Shown: positions 24,961 through 35,153 of the stretch, piece after piece
Position numbering within the stretch: the first letter of the stretch is position 1
Layout of the letters: every line of letters begins with the position of its first letter
Assembly (NCBI RefSeq): GCF_900112245.1
Contig: NZ_FOYX01000001.1
Coordinates: forward strand, 669,856 to 733,855
Source of the DNA: Maribacter stanieri
GTDB lineage: Bacteria > Bacteroidota > Bacteroidia > Flavobacteriales > Flavobacteriaceae
Length of the DNA: 64,000 nucleotides
Reading direction: 5' to 3'
Translations under genes and position numbers: made by a program
The notes under the pieces: model-generated
Seen by the model: the letters and a program-made list of their open reading frames with translations, nothing else
Told to the model about the DNA's origin: nothing
The model's database searches: none

Positions 24961-24996
24961 AACCTTCAAAACATAGCTGTTTTGAAGGTTTTTTTA
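24961..24996 (+). terminator. Intrinsic terminator after asd
   Basis: Perfect 13-bp stem AACCTTCAAAACA/TGTTTTGAAGGTT, loop TAGC, then a run of T. Confidence 0.85.
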
Positions 24997-25024
24997 TGGT
25001 ATTTTAGTGCAAACTCAACTACTA

Positions 25025-27181
25025 ATGAAAAATATAATCTCTGCGCTACTTATCTTGGCGCTGATTTCTTCCTGTAAAAATGAATCTAAACCTGAACCCA
25101 TTACCGTGAAATACCCCGTTACCGCAAAAGGTGATACTGTAGATACTTATTTTGGCACCGAAGTTAAAGACCCTTATCGTTGGTTAGAAGATGATCGAAG
25201 CCCAGAAACAGAAGCTTGGGTAAAAGAACAGAATAAGACAACTTTCGGGTATTTAGAACATATTCCCTTTAGAAATGATCTAAAAAACCGTCTTGAAAAA
25301 CTATGGAATTATGAGAAATTAGGATCGCCTTTTAAAAATGGTGATTACACCTATTTCATGAAAAACGACGGACTCCAAAATCAATATGTCGTTTATAGAG
25401 CTAAAGGTGATGAGAAACCCGAGGTTTTTTTAGATCCGAATACATTTTCTGAAGATGGCACTACATCTTTGGCGGGTTTGAGTTTTACTAAAGATGGTTC
25501 ATTAGCAGCCTATCAAATTTCTGAAGGAGGTAGCGATTGGCGAAAAGCAATTATTTTAAATGCCGAAACCAAAGAGATCGTTGAAGACACGTTGATTGAT
25601 ATTAAATTCAGCGGACTCTCTTGGAAAGGTAAAGAAGGTTTTTACTATTCTAGTTATGACAAACCAAAAGGCAGTGAGCTATCGGCTAAAACCGATCAAC
25701 ACAAAGTATACTATCATAAATTAGGCACACCTCAAAAAGACGACGAACTTATTTTTGGAGGAACTTCTCTAGAAAAGCATCGCTACATAGGAGCTAATGT
25801 TACCGAAGATAATAAGTACTTATTAATAAGTGCATCTGTTTCTACCTCTGGCAACAAATTATTTATTCAAAATTTAGAAGACCCAAACGGATTACTTATT
25901 CCTATGGTCGAAGACACTGATTCTGATAATTACGTTATTGACAACGTCGGTTCTAAGCTCTATATCGTTACCAATAGAAATGCACCTAACAAGAAAATAG
26001 TTACTGTTGACGCTGCTAACCCAGAAGCAAAGAACTGGGTAGATTTTATCCCGGAAACGGAGAATGTATTAAGTCCGAATACTGGTGGCGGTTATTTCTT
26101 TACCGAATATATGGTAGACGCTATTTCTAAGGTAAATCAATATGATTATGACGGTAAACTGATTCGTGAAGTAAAATTACCAGGTATAGGTTCTGTTGGC
26201 GGATTTGGTGGAGAGAAAGATGATAAAGAACTATATTTCTCTTTTACCAATTACAACACTCCCGGTTCTACCTATAAATTTGACCCTACAACCGGCGAAT
26301 ATGAACTGTACTGGAAACCAGAAATAGATTTTAATCCTGCTGATTATACTTCTGAACAGGTTTTCTATGCTTCTAAAGATGGTACCAAAGTACCTATGAT
26401 TATCACCTATAAAAAGGGAACAGAATTAAACGGTAAAAACCCGACAATTCTATATGCCTATGGCGGATTTAATGTAAGCTTAACTCCGTCTTTCAGCATC
26501 GGTAATGCCGTTTGGATGGAACAAGGCGGAATTTATGCTGTTCCTAATCTACGAGGTGGTGGTGAATATGGTAAAAAATGGCACGATGCGGGCATCAAAA
26601 CTAAAAAGCAAAATGTGTTCGATGACTTTATTGCTGCTGCAGAATATTTAGTGGCTAACAACTATACTTCAAAAGAATATTTAGCAATTCGCGGAGGTTC
26701 TAACGGAGGATTACTAGTTGGCGCAACAATGACGCAAAGACCAGATTTAATGCAAGTAGCGTTGCCTGCAGTTGGCGTTATGGACATGTTACGTTATCAT
26801 ACGTTTACGGCTGGCGCCGGATGGGCATACGATTACGGTACCTCAGAAGATGATGAGGAAATGTTCAAATATTTAAAAGGCTATTCGCCTGTACATAATA
26901 TAAAAGCAGGTACAGCTTACCCAGCTACTTTGGTTACAACAGGTGACCATGATGATAGAGTGGTGCCAGCCCATAGTTTTAAGTTTGCCGCAGAGCTTCA
27001 AGAAAAGCAAAAAGGTAACAACCCAACATTAATAAGAATTGAAACAAATGCCGGACATGGTGCTGGAACTCCTGTAAGTAAAACCATAGAGCAATATGCA
27101 GATATTTTTGGCTTTACACTCTACAATATGGGCTACACCGAGCTACCTAATAAAAGTGTTTTAAAAGAATTTAAGAAGTAA
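25025..27181 (+). CDS. Prolyl oligopeptidase family serine peptidase (S9A), lipoprotein
   Basis: Cleaves short peptides after proline. The ATG at 25025 ([10 protein letters not shown]) gives 718 aa with lipobox ISSC, so it acts in the envelope; a GTG at 25007 adds six residues and is less likely. Residues about 30-80 form the first part of the peptidase domain, the seven-bladed propeller covers about 80-430, and the C-terminal alpha/beta-hydrolase has the catalytic Ser in [10 protein letters not shown], Asp in GDHDDRVVP and His in NAGHGAGTP. Length is normal. A terminator follows. Confidence 0.92.
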   Translation: MKNIISALLILALISSCKNESKPEPITVKYPVTAKGDTVDTYFGTEVKDPYRWLEDDRSPETEAWVKEQNKTTFGYLEHIPFRNDLKNRLEKLWNYEKLGSPFKNGDYTYFMKNDGLQNQYVVYRAKGDEKPEVFLDPNTFSEDGTTSLAGLSFTKDGSLAAYQISEGGSDWRKAIILNAETKEIVEDTLIDIKFSGLSWKGKEGFYYSSYDKPKGSELSAKTDQHKVYYHKLGTPQKDDELIFGGTSLEKHRYIGANVTEDNKYLLISASVSTSGNKLFIQNLEDPNGLLIPMVEDTDSDNYVIDNVGSKLYIVTNRNAPNKKIVTVDAANPEAKNWVDFIPETENVLSPNTGGGYFFTEYMVDAISKVNQYDYDGKLIREVKLPGIGSVGGFGGEKDDKELYFSFTNYNTPGSTYKFDPTTGEYELYWKPEIDFNPADYTSEQVFYASKDGTKVPMIITYKKGTELNGKNPTILYAYGGFNVSLTPSFSIGNAVWMEQGGIYAVPNLRGGGEYGKKWHDAGIKTKKQNVFDDFIAAAEYLVANNYTSKEYLAIRGGSNGGLLVGATMTQRPDLMQVALPAVGVMDMLRYHTFTAGAGWAYDYGTSEDDEEMFKYLKGYSPVHNIKAGTAYPATLVTTGDHDDRVVPAHSFKFAAELQEKQKGNNPTLIRIETNAGHGAGTPVSKTIEQYADIFGFTLYNMGYTELPNKSVLKEFKK

Positions 27182-27205
27182 TTCCTTTTTAAAATCAATA
27201 ATTTA

Positions 27206-27242
27206 TTGAAAAATCCGTTTCATATTGGAACGGATTTTTCAA
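27206..27242 (+). terminator. Terminator after the prolyl oligopeptidase gene
   Basis: Perfect 14-bp stem TTGAAAAATCCGTT/AACGGATTTTTCAA with a 9-nt loop, ended by a T-rich stretch. Confidence 0.75.
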
Positions 27243-27266
27243 TTTTGCATTCCTAAGTACAAAAGC

Positions 27267-28256
27267 ATGTTACGAGTAGAAAACCTATCATTTTCTTATG
27301 ATAAACTTCCAGTATTAGAATCCATTAATTTACGTATTCAGCGTGGAGAACATGTGGCTATCATTGGTGAAAGCGGGTGTGGCAAAAGCACCTTGTTGAA
27401 ACTTATGTACGGACTAATGGATTTAGATCAAGGTGAGATCTTTTGGGAGGACGAACAAATTTTAGGTCCGGCTTATAACTTGGTACCTGGTCCTGCATTT
27501 ATGAAATATCTATCGCAAGATTTTGATTTAATGCCTTTCACTTCCGTATCCGAAAACATTAGCCAATACCTTTCTGTCTTTTATCCAGAAGAACTTAAAG
27601 AAAGAACACAAGAGCTATTAGAAATGATAGAGCTTACCGAATTTGCCAATACAAAAGTAAAAACACTTAGTGGAGGGCAACAACAACGCGTTGCATTAGC
27701 TAGAGTATTAGCACAAAAACCAGATATTTTACTACTAGACGAGCCTTTTAGCCACATAGATAATTTTCTTAAAAACAGTTTACGCCGTAATATTTTCAAT
27801 TATCTGAAAGAGAATAGAATTACAACCATTGTCGCAACACACGATGTAAACGATGTGTTGCCTTTTGCCGATCGTGCAGTTGTTTTACGGGACAGAGGCA
27901 TTATAGCTAGGGCAAGACCTATGGAGCTTTATAAAAATCCAAAAAATCTGTATGTCGCTTCACTTTTCGGTGAATCAAGTATGATTTCTATAGATGTACT
28001 TAAAACATATGCGAATACAAAAAGGAAAATTATCGTTTATGCTCACGAGTTTCGAGTTTCGCCTTCATCAGGATTTCATGTTACTGTAGAAAAAGCTTAC
28101 CCAATGGGTGCCTATTACTTAACCGAAAGTAAAAGTGATGATGATGAAACCATCTTTTTCAATGCAGATAAATTACTGCCAAAAGGAAAAGAGGTTTTTT
28201 TAAATGTCGCCATTGAAACTATAAATCAACGAATACAAGAGGCTGCTACGAGCTAA
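27267..28256 (+). CDS. ABC transporter ATP-binding protein
   Basis: 329-aa cytoplasmic ATPase subunit, start at the ATG at 27267 (MLRVENLSF). The nucleotide-binding domain covers residues 1-235, with Walker A GESGCGKST near 35, signature LSGGQQQR near 139, Walker B ILLLDEP near 159 and H-loop VATHDV near 192. A C-terminal TOBE-like extension (about 240-329) is as in PotA/iron-type importers. No permease or binding protein is next to it, so the substrate is unknown. Confidence 0.87.
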   Translation: MLRVENLSFSYDKLPVLESINLRIQRGEHVAIIGESGCGKSTLLKLMYGLMDLDQGEIFWEDEQILGPAYNLVPGPAFMKYLSQDFDLMPFTSVSENISQYLSVFYPEELKERTQELLEMIELTEFANTKVKTLSGGQQQRVALARVLAQKPDILLLDEPFSHIDNFLKNSLRRNIFNYLKENRITTIVATHDVNDVLPFADRAVVLRDRGIIARARPMELYKNPKNLYVASLFGESSMISIDVLKTYANTKRKIIVYAHEFRVSPSSGFHVTVEKAYPMGAYYLTESKSDDDETIFFNADKLLPKGKEVFLNVAIETINQRIQEAATS

Positions 28257-28333
28257 CTTTTCAATTTACAGAAAGTACTCTTGACCAAAAAATGTTCCAA
28301 TTTTACATAAAAAATAGGGCAATTCTTTTTTTA

Positions 28334-28341
28334 TACATTTG
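28334..28341 (+). promoter_or_regulatory. Promoter -7 box (TACATTTG) of arfB
   Basis: Full match to TAnnTTTG, 13 bp before the GTG start at 28355. The 5' leader would be very short. Confidence 0.5.
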
Positions 28342-28354
28342 CTAAAAGCATGTT

Positions 28355-28756
28355 GTGAACCAAGAACAAATACTAAACGAGTTACAGTTTAAAGCTATTA
28401 GAAGTAGTGGTCCCGGTGGGCAGCACGCAAATAAAGTATCCTCTAAAGTAGAATTATCATTTCATATTGAGTCCTCAGCGGGACTTACAGAACGTCAGAA
28501 AAAAAGAGCACTTCTAAAACTGGGAAATAAAATTAGTAAAGAAGGAAATTTAATTTTACAGTGTGATGAATCTCGTAGCCAGCACAAAAACAAAGAATTG
28601 ATTACTAAAAGATTCTTGAAACTTCTAGAAAAATCTTTGATAGTACCTAAGGCACGAAAGAAAAGTAGACCCACGAGATCGTCTATTGAAAAAAGATTAA
28701 AAGGCAAAAAAATTGCCTCACTCAAAAAGACGAATCGCGGTAAGCCAGACTACTAA
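28355..28756 (+). CDS. arfB: Alternative ribosome-rescue factor / peptidyl-tRNA hydrolase ArfB
   Basis: Releases peptidyl-tRNA from stalled ribosomes. The 133-aa class-I release-factor domain carries the GGQ catalytic motif (SSGPGGQHANKV, residues 17-28) and a basic C-terminal tail (KARKKSRPTRSSIEKRLKGK) that enters the mRNA channel in ArfB. Its start is GTG at 28355; the nearby ATG at 28350 is out of frame and meets a stop after two codons. The tail is shorter than in E. coli. Confidence 0.92.
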   Translation: MNQEQILNELQFKAIRSSGPGGQHANKVSSKVELSFHIESSAGLTERQKKRALLKLGNKISKEGNLILQCDESRSQHKNKELITKRFLKLLEKSLIVPKARKKSRPTRSSIEKRLKGKKIASLKKTNRGKPDY

Positions 28757-28769
28757 TAGCTATATCATT

Positions 28770-30098
28770 TTATGCAAAGATGGAATAGAATACAAACACG
28801 GTTATTGCACCTGTAAGACCAAGAACTCCCGTACCTAAGCCGAAAAGTCGATACCCTGTTTTTACGTTCATGCCGCTCATTTGTGTTACCACCCAGAAAA
28901 AACTATCGTTTGCATGAGAGATTACTGCAGAACCAGCCCCGATAACAACAACTACCAAAGCTTTCTGTATTTCGGTATCAAAACCAAGTGATGACATCAT
29001 AGGCATGATTATCGATGCTGTTGTTACCAATGCCACCGTCGAAGAACCTTGCGCGGTTTTCAACGCTGCAGCAAGAACAAAAGGCAAGAAAATACCCATA
29101 TTATAATCGGTCAATGTTTGCCCTAAAATATCGGCAATACCAGAGTTCTGTAATATTTTACCAAAAATTCCGCCGGCACCTGTTATCAATAATATAGAAG
29201 CTGCATCTTTAATTGCCTTACCTACCCAACCAGAAGAAGAAAGCATATCATAATTTAATTTCTTTGGTAATAATAGACATAAGAACACACCAATTAATAA
29301 AGAAATTACAGGTTCACCTACAAAATTTATTAAGGCAATTAATTCACCGTCTTGAGCAAAATTGACCGAGTTCAATACTGATTTGAGAACAATAAGAAAA
29401 ATAGGAACTAAAATAGGAATTGATGCTTTTAGAGCACTAGGTGAATCTTTTATCTCCCGTTCTGCTTCCATCGCATCTTCAACATTAGGCTCAATAAGTG
29501 TTTTAGAAGCATATTTCTTGGCGAATATAATTCCCACAATCAAAGCCACTATACTTGTTGGAAATCCAAAAGCGATAACGAGCCCTAAATCTGCGCCTAA
29601 AATACCTGCGGCGGCAATTGGTCCTGGTGTTGGCGGAACCATAGTATGTGAGGCCATTAGGCCCAACCCTAAAGCTATTGCTGGTCCTGCAATTGATATC
29701 TTGGCTTTTTTAGAGAGACTTTTGTTTAAAGGGTGCAACAGCATAAAACCGCTATCGGCAAAAACAGGTATAGAAACAATGTACCCAATGATACCCATGG
29801 CTGTTGGTACTCGTTTTTTGCCGATGATACTTAGTACTTTTTCGGCTATTGCGAAAGCACCACCGGTATGTTCTAGAAATGCCCCTATAATGACACCTAA
29901 AACAATGATTAATCCAATTTTACCTAGCGTACCACCAAACCCGTCATTGATTGAAATAATAATTTCGGCATAAGGCATACCTGCAAAAATTCCGTATAAA
30001 ATGGAAATTATAAATAGCGCTAAAAAAGCATGAATCTTAAGCTTTGTAGTCAATATAATTATGGCAATGACAGCGATAAGCAAATAGAAAATCTCCAT
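28770..30098 (-). CDS. GntP-family gluconate/carboxylate permease
   Basis: Inner-membrane proton symporter of 442 aa with about 12-14 hydrophobic segments. Family signatures are visible: FGGTLGKIGLIIVLGVIIGAFLE near residues 54-76, the FADSGFMLLHPLNKSLSKK loop near 114-132, SHTMVPPTPGPIAAAGILG near 151-169 and a SSTVALVTTASI segment late in the protein. Substrate could be gluconate, glycerate or another sugar acid; no kinase is linked. It is monocistronic. Confidence 0.88.
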   Translation of the reverse strand: MEIFYLLIAVIAIIILTTKLKIHAFLALFIISILYGIFAGMPYAEIIISINDGFGGTLGKIGLIIVLGVIIGAFLEHTGGAFAIAEKVLSIIGKKRVPTAMGIIGYIVSIPVFADSGFMLLHPLNKSLSKKAKISIAGPAIALGLGLMASHTMVPPTPGPIAAAGILGADLGLVIAFGFPTSIVALIVGIIFAKKYASKTLIEPNVEDAMEAEREIKDSPSALKASIPILVPIFLIVLKSVLNSVNFAQDGELIALINFVGEPVISLLIGVFLCLLLPKKLNYDMLSSSGWVGKAIKDAASILLITGAGGIFGKILQNSGIADILGQTLTDYNMGIFLPFVLAAALKTAQGSSTVALVTTASIIMPMMSSLGFDTEIQKALVVVVIGAGSAVISHANDSFFWVVTQMSGMNVKTGYRLFGLGTGVLGLTGAITVFVFYSIFA

Positions 30099-30246
30099 AA
30101 CTAAAAATCAATCTATATTTTATTCAATGCCTAATTTGACCCTTTTAAGGCTGACTTTAGAAATTCTAATTACCAATTTTGATGGTAACCGAGTGAAATT
30201 TCAAATACGACAGCTTTAAGATAGCTAAATAAAATTCAACATTTAA

Positions 30247-30717
30247 CTAATGTATACTTACAATAGTTAATGAGTTACCATTGAAACTAAAAACATCGCT
30301 AACAGCTTTACCAAAGACGAGTTTACCAATAGGCGTTGCAGCAGATATACAGTATACCGACTTAGGCTTACTTTTGAATTCTCCTGCTGATATAGCTATA
30401 TAATAAATGAAAGTATCTGTGATGACCAAACTCCCTAAACCTACTGTTTGAGCTTTTCTTTCTTTTGGAACTTTTGAAAGTAATTGTTGCGTTTTTTCTA
30501 GTTCTGCTAATTGCTGACCTAGTTTTTCTCGCTCCAACTGTATCATGGCGCGACCGGTTTCGTGCTTATCGCCAGCACTACTTTTTGTTTCTGACGAGAG
30601 CGCAGCTTCAAGCTCTTTAATTTGTTTCTGTATTCTAGTCAACCTATCGTTAACAAAACGCTCGCAAAAGTGATAAGCGTCTTTTTTTAAAATATTAAAT
30701 GATTCAGTTTCCTTCAA
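30247..30717 (-). CDS. GreA/GreB-like transcription factor (coiled coil plus Gre C-terminal domain)
   Basis: 156-aa cytoplasmic protein with two parts. Residues 18-85 form a coiled-coil hairpin whose tip carries Asp50-x-x-Glu53 (AGDKHETGRA), the same DxxE spacing as the catalytic acidic pair of GreA (Asp41/Glu44). Residues 92-156 match the Gre FKBP-like C-terminal domain (VGLGSLVITD, SAATPIGKLVFGKAVSD). Databases often call relatives 3-oxoacyl-ACP synthase, which the sequence does not support. The only workable start is a TTG inside the end of the lipoprotein gene, a 14-bp overlap that implies coupled translation. Confidence 0.75.
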   Translation of the reverse strand: MKETESFNILKKDAYHFCERFVNDRLTRIQKQIKELEAALSSETKSSAGDKHETGRAMIQLEREKLGQQLAELEKTQQLLSKVPKERKAQTVGLGSLVITDTFIYYIAISAGEFKSKPKSVYCISAATPIGKLVFGKAVSDVFSFNGNSLTIVSIH

Positions 30718-31315
30718 TGTGATACAGATCTGCCAGTTTATAGATCAAGTAATTTACGATTTGATTATCACTTTCACCATCACTTAGCATTTTTTGAATC
30801 TCTATTTTATTTTCTGCTTTAAAATATTCTAAATCACCAGATCGATCTTCACTAAAAATATTCCAAGATTTTAATCCGCTCAACATTGCTTTATGCGCTT
30901 CATACCTTTTTGTTATCGTTTGTACCCTTCTTTTATCAACCTTACCCATTGCTTCATCATCATGCAATAATTTGTAGTCTGCCGTAATTTTTGCATCTGC
31001 TTTTTCCGCTTCGGTTATAATTTTGAAGTACGCCTTTGAAACTAATGATTCATATGTGGCATTAAAGCCCGTTGCTACAATTTCATCTTCTGCTAAAGGA
31101 ACATCACTATCTGAACTTGCATATAAATCAACATTAGTATATGAATTTTTGGCTATAAGTGATTCTTTCCAAGCCTGACTTTTAATATGCTCTTTCCAAA
31201 CTTTAGCGTATTCTCGTTGATAATGGGTTTTAGATAAACCACAACTGTTAAAGCATATTATTACTGCAATAGCTGTAAGGGCAGCCATTGAAATTCTTTT
31301 TATCAATGTTCTCAT
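30704..31315 (-). CDS. Hypothetical lipoprotein coupled to the GreA-like gene
   Basis: 203-aa protein with a basic N-terminus, a hydrophobic stretch and a lipobox NSC (Cys25). The mature part is helical and charged, with no recognised domain; it has a KADAKITADYKLLHDDE region near residue 105 and ends YLIYKLADLYHIEGN. The final codons overlap the GreA-like gene. Coupling of an envelope lipoprotein with a cytoplasmic transcription factor is odd; the function is unknown. Confidence 0.62.
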   Translation of the reverse strand: MRTLIKRISMAALTAIAVIICFNSCGLSKTHYQREYAKVWKEHIKSQAWKESLIAKNSYTNVDLYASSDSDVPLAEDEIVATGFNATYESLVSKAYFKIITEAEKADAKITADYKLLHDDEAMGKVDKRRVQTITKRYEAHKAMLSGLKSWNIFSEDRSGDLEYFKAENKIEIQKMLSDGESDNQIVNYLIYKLADLYHIEGN

Positions 31316-31484
31316 ATAGTTTAAATTCTATTACAAACCATCTTAGCAGTCTACTGTTCTAAGTAAACGGATAAGTGCATTTAGGGTAATAGATAAAATG
31401 AGGGGACGTACAATTTATAAATAAAAACCAGAGTACAAGGCGCTTTTAGATAAGAATTAAAAAAACGGGTTAAACGGTGGTATA

Positions 31485-32600
31485 TTAATTATAAATATTG
31501 GCTAATTTCTTACCTATGGTACTGCCAATTGCAATACCCATACCACCCAAACGTACGCCACATGCGACATTTTTAGACAATTGCTTTATAATTGGTTTTT
31601 TCTGTTGACCAACACCCATAATACCACTCCAGCTATAATCAACTTCAATAGTTTTCTCCGGTAATATGACCGTTTTCAAAAGGTCTTTCAACTTATTCCC
31701 AACCAACATTGTAGTACCAAATTCAGTCGTTTCTTCAGATTTAAAATCTAAATTTCTGCCGCCACCCAATAAAATTCGATTATCGATATTTCTAAAATAA
31801 TAATAGCCTTCTTCGAGATGAAACGTTCCCTTAATTTGTAAGTCCTTAATTGGTTTCGTAATGAATACCTGAGCTCTTGCCGGTTTTACGTCCTCAGATA
31901 AGAGCTGTGCGGCAAATCCATTTGTAGCTATCAATAATTTCTTGGTCGTAAACTCTAAATCTTTTGTTTTAATACTCACTTGGGTACCAGAATCTTCAAA
32001 CCCTTTTACATATGTAGCGTTTAAAATTGTTACTCCCTTTTGTAACGCTAATTGAACTAAAGACTTCATCATCTTACCAGTATCAATCTGTCCTTCAAAA
32101 ACTTGAGTAATATAGTGCTTGTTAATGCCCTTAAAATTAAATCGGTTCGTAGTTCTTCTAAAAGCATCATCCTTAAAAACTGGATGAAGCATTTCATTTA
32201 CCATCTTAATTTTATGATGACAATGTTCGAATAGTTCTTGGTCACTCTCAAAAAACAACTCATGCCCTCCATTATTTTCATAAGCAATTGCATCATCTCC
32301 TAATAGCCCACGTAAATTTTGTATGCCGTCATGTCTATCTTGCACAAGTTTAACAACGTCTTCTTCTGAATGTGTTTTAAGGTCAGATAAAACTTCAGAA
32401 ATACTGCCAAAACAGGCAAAGCCAGCATTTTTCGTACTTGCGCCTTGAGGAAGCATACCCTTTTCCAAAATTAGTATACGTGCCTGAGGGTGCTTATTTT
32501 TTAATTCTAAGGCACAATTTAAGCCCACAATGCCACTACCAACAATTGTATAATCTATGTTCGCAAACCATGATGTACGTTCCCAATAGCTTAAGTTCAT
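31485..32600 (-). CDS. FAD-dependent oxidoreductase, DAO family
   Basis: 371-aa flavoprotein. The N-terminal Rossmann motif is VGSGIVGLNCALEL (residues 20-33), followed by the GASTKNAGFACFGS segment typical of D-amino-acid/glycine-oxidase-like enzymes. The C-terminal part GVRLGGMGIAIGSTIGKKLA closes the FAD site. Its reaction cannot be read from the sequence. It lies 21 bp behind the deacetylase gene on the same strand, so they may be cotranscribed. No signal peptide is seen. Confidence 0.82.
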   Translation of the reverse strand: MNLSYWERTSWFANIDYTIVGSGIVGLNCALELKNKHPQARILILEKGMLPQGASTKNAGFACFGSISEVLSDLKTHSEEDVVKLVQDRHDGIQNLRGLLGDDAIAYENNGGHELFFESDQELFEHCHHKIKMVNEMLHPVFKDDAFRRTTNRFNFKGINKHYITQVFEGQIDTGKMMKSLVQLALQKGVTILNATYVKGFEDSGTQVSIKTKDLEFTTKKLLIATNGFAAQLLSEDVKPARAQVFITKPIKDLQIKGTFHLEEGYYYFRNIDNRILLGGGRNLDFKSEETTEFGTTMLVGNKLKDLLKTVILPEKTIEVDYSWSGIMGVGQQKKPIIKQLSKNVACGVRLGGMGIAIGSTIGKKLANIYN

Positions 32601-32621
32601 TGTATAATTAAGTTTAAAGAA

Positions 32622-33596
32622 TTATAACCCTCTTGAGTCCATTTCATCTTTTTCATACCTACTATCTTCTGCCGGGTATCTAAGACTGTCTTCATATTTT
32701 CCCGATTGTTTTGCCAAAGACCAAATAAGACTTTCGCCAGCAAATTCTGAATTAGGTTGATGTTCAAAAACTTCATCATCATATGCTTTATCGGCATCAA
32801 TAATCGTCCATCCCTTATTTATAAATTCTTGTATCAAGTCCCCTAAAAACAAGGCTGAAGTTAAATTATGATGTAATAATATAGTGTGGTTAATATGTCG
32901 GTCGTTCAACTCATACGATAGCTTTTCATAATAATTTGCCCTATCTATTAAATGCTGTAAATAATACTTCTTAAACTTAGCAACTTCTGCATTTTCAAAC
33001 CCCACTTCTTTTATTTGCTTTAAAAGGCGTTGATTTATATACCAATCAGATGCATCAATAGTGACATACCCATTTTTATATTCATGAGCTTTAAGAACAT
33101 TTCTTATACTATCAACCTTTAGTTTATTTGCTCCTTCTTTCAAATATGGAAACCTAAAATAGTTGACCGAATTACTAAACTTAGAGATGATGGAATCTGT
33201 TTTATTCAATTCATTTTCAAATATTTCAGTATCATTTTTAACTGAATTAAAATTAGGATGTGTAAAAGAATGGTTAGCTATACTATGCCCTTCTTGATTC
33301 CAGCTATTCAATAAATATTGCCCTTTTTTATCCAATTTGTTTTTACCGGTTACAAAGAAAACAGCCTTTATCTTATTCGTTTCTAAGTGATTTAACAACA
33401 TTTGGTTCCAATCTTCAAATGCAAAGCCGGCCAAATCTGATGTTATACCATCATCAAATGTAAAACTGATAGTTTTGTTTGAAGATTGTATTTCTTTTGT
33501 TTCTGCTATAGCTCCTTTAGATTTCTCACTAGGAATTTCTTTACATTCAAAAAAAGAAACTAATAATAGTGCAGTTATAGGTATTATTTTGGTCAT
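32622..33596 (-). CDS. Polysaccharide deacetylase (NodB-like) lipoprotein
   Basis: 324-aa protein with a probable lipobox (FFEC, Cys18). The NodB fold is present: motif 1 FTFDDG (near residues 51-56) with the catalytic Asp, a His-x3-His in SIANHSFTHPN near 111-121 and a third motif RFPYLKEG near 149. A helical C-terminal tail follows. It probably acts on N- or O-acetyl groups of an envelope or environmental glycan. Neighbour to the DAO gene. Confidence 0.82.
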   Translation of the reverse strand: MTKIIPITALLLVSFFECKEIPSEKSKGAIAETKEIQSSNKTISFTFDDGITSDLAGFAFEDWNQMLLNHLETNKIKAVFFVTGKNKLDKKGQYLLNSWNQEGHSIANHSFTHPNFNSVKNDTEIFENELNKTDSIISKFSNSVNYFRFPYLKEGANKLKVDSIRNVLKAHEYKNGYVTIDASDWYINQRLLKQIKEVGFENAEVAKFKKYYLQHLIDRANYYEKLSYELNDRHINHTILLHHNLTSALFLGDLIQEFINKGWTIIDADKAYDDEVFEHQPNSEFAGESLIWSLAKQSGKYEDSLRYPAEDSRYEKDEMDSRGL

Positions 33597-33682
33597 TAAA
33601 ATAATTGGAATTTACAATGAGTTTTTCTTCCATAAATATACTTAAACGATGTAAAACCTGATTTCTAAAAAAGTTTTAAAAT

Positions 33683-33710
33683 AAAAAACTCCAACATTGC
33701 TGTTGGAGTT
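33683..33710 (-). terminator. Intrinsic terminator after accC
   Basis: Perfect 9-bp stem AACTCCAAC/GTTGGAGTT, loop ATTGCT, then a T run on the minus strand. Confidence 0.85.
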
Positions 33711-33715
33711 CGTTA

Positions 33716-35068
33716 TTAACTTTCGGGTTGAGGATTCATTTTCCAATCGTTCATAAAGGCTGTTGTGTAATTTCCAGCCAAATAATCTGGATGGTCCATT
33801 AATTGCCTATGGAATGGAATGGTCGTTTTAATTCCCTCAATTACAAATTCGTCTAATGCACGCTTCATTTTGTTAATTGCTTCTTCCCTTGTTTGGGCCG
33901 TTGTAATTAGCTTAGCGATCATTGAATCATAATTTGGAGGAATACTATACCCACTATAAACATGTGTATCCATTCTTACTCCGTGACCACCTGGTGTATG
34001 TAAGGTTGTAATCTTACCCGGTGATGGTCTAAAATTGTTATAAGGATCTTCTGCATTAATTCTACACTCTATAGAATGTAATTTTGGAAGATAATTTTTA
34101 CCTGAAATTGGTACACCTGCAGCTACAAGTATTTGCTCACGTATTAAGTCATAATCAATAACCTGCTCTGTAATTGGGTGCTCTACCTGAATACGGGTAT
34201 TCATTTCCATAAAATAGAATTTACGGTGCTTATCTACCAAAAATTCTATGGTACCGGCACCTTCATATTTTATGTATTCCGCAGCTTTAACAGCAGCTTC
34301 ACCCATTTGTTCCCTTAACTTATCTGTCATGAAAGGTGACGGAGTTTCCTCTGTCAACTTTTGGTGACGTCTTTGTATAGAACAATCTCTTTCAGATAGG
34401 TGACATGCTTTACCATATTGATCACCAACAATTTGAATTTCAATATGTCTTGGCTCTTCAATTAGCTTTTCCATGTACATACCGCCATTACCAAAAGCAG
34501 CGGTTGCTTCGTTTACGGCGCTATCAAAAAGTTCTTCCATTTTGTCTTCAGACATTACGGCGCGCATACCCTTACCACCACCACCGGCAGTAGCTTTAAT
34601 CATTACAGGGTAGCCCATTTTCTTGGCTATCTTCTTAGCATCTGCAACATCTTTCAAAAGACCCTCTGAACCAGGTACACAAGGTACACCAGCTTCTTTC
34701 ATGGTTTCTTTGGCCGTAGCCTTATCTCCCATTTTGTCTATTTGATCACCAGAGGCACCAATGAACTTGATTTCATGCTCAGCACATATACGAGAGAACT
34801 TAGAGTTTTCTGAAAGAAAACCATAGCCCGGGTGAATGGCATCTGCATTTGTAATTTCTGCAGCAGCAATTATATTTGGTATCTTTAAATAGGACTCGCT
34901 ACTAGCAGCAGGGCCGATACATACCGCTTCATCTGCAAAGCGTACATGCAAACTCTCTTCATCTGCCTTACTATATACAGCTACCGTTTTAATACCCATT
35001 TCTTTACAGGTACGAATAACGCGCAAAGCGATTTCTCCCCTATTGGCAATCAGTATTTTTTTAAACAT
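33716..35068 (-). CDS. accC: Acetyl-CoA carboxylase, biotin carboxylase subunit
   Basis: Carboxylates biotin on AccB with ATP, the first step of fatty-acid synthesis. The 450-aa protein has the ATP-grasp loop [12 protein letters not shown] near residue 158, the [14 protein letters not shown] catalytic stretch near 229 and [14 protein letters not shown] near 287 with the catalytic Arg/Glu. Length is typical. It is the last gene of the fabH-accB-accC unit, with a terminator just behind. Confidence 0.96.
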   Translation of the reverse strand: MFKKILIANRGEIALRVIRTCKEMGIKTVAVYSKADEESLHVRFADEAVCIGPAASSESYLKIPNIIAAAEITNADAIHPGYGFLSENSKFSRICAEHEIKFIGASGDQIDKMGDKATAKETMKEAGVPCVPGSEGLLKDVADAKKIAKKMGYPVMIKATAGGGGKGMRAVMSEDKMEELFDSAVNEATAAFGNGGMYMEKLIEEPRHIEIQIVGDQYGKACHLSERDCSIQRRHQKLTEETPSPFMTDKLREQMGEAAVKAAEYIKYEGAGTIEFLVDKHRKFYFMEMNTRIQVEHPITEQVIDYDLIREQILVAAGVPISGKNYLPKLHSIECRINAEDPYNNFRPSPGKITTLHTPGGHGVRMDTHVYSGYSIPPNYDSMIAKLITTAQTREEAINKMKRALDEFVIEGIKTTIPFHRQLMDHPDYLAGNYTTAFMNDWKMNPQPES

Positions 35069-35153
35069 CTTTTAAATTTTAAGTTCTAGGTTCGACAAGA
35101 TTCTTACATACCGTGATTATAACAGTATCTAACAACTACTACTCAAAATTTAG

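Noticed and set aside
29362..29973. 203-aa plus-strand ORF opposite the GntP permease
   Set aside because: Shadow of a hydrophobic coding sequence; the antisense translation has no family pattern.
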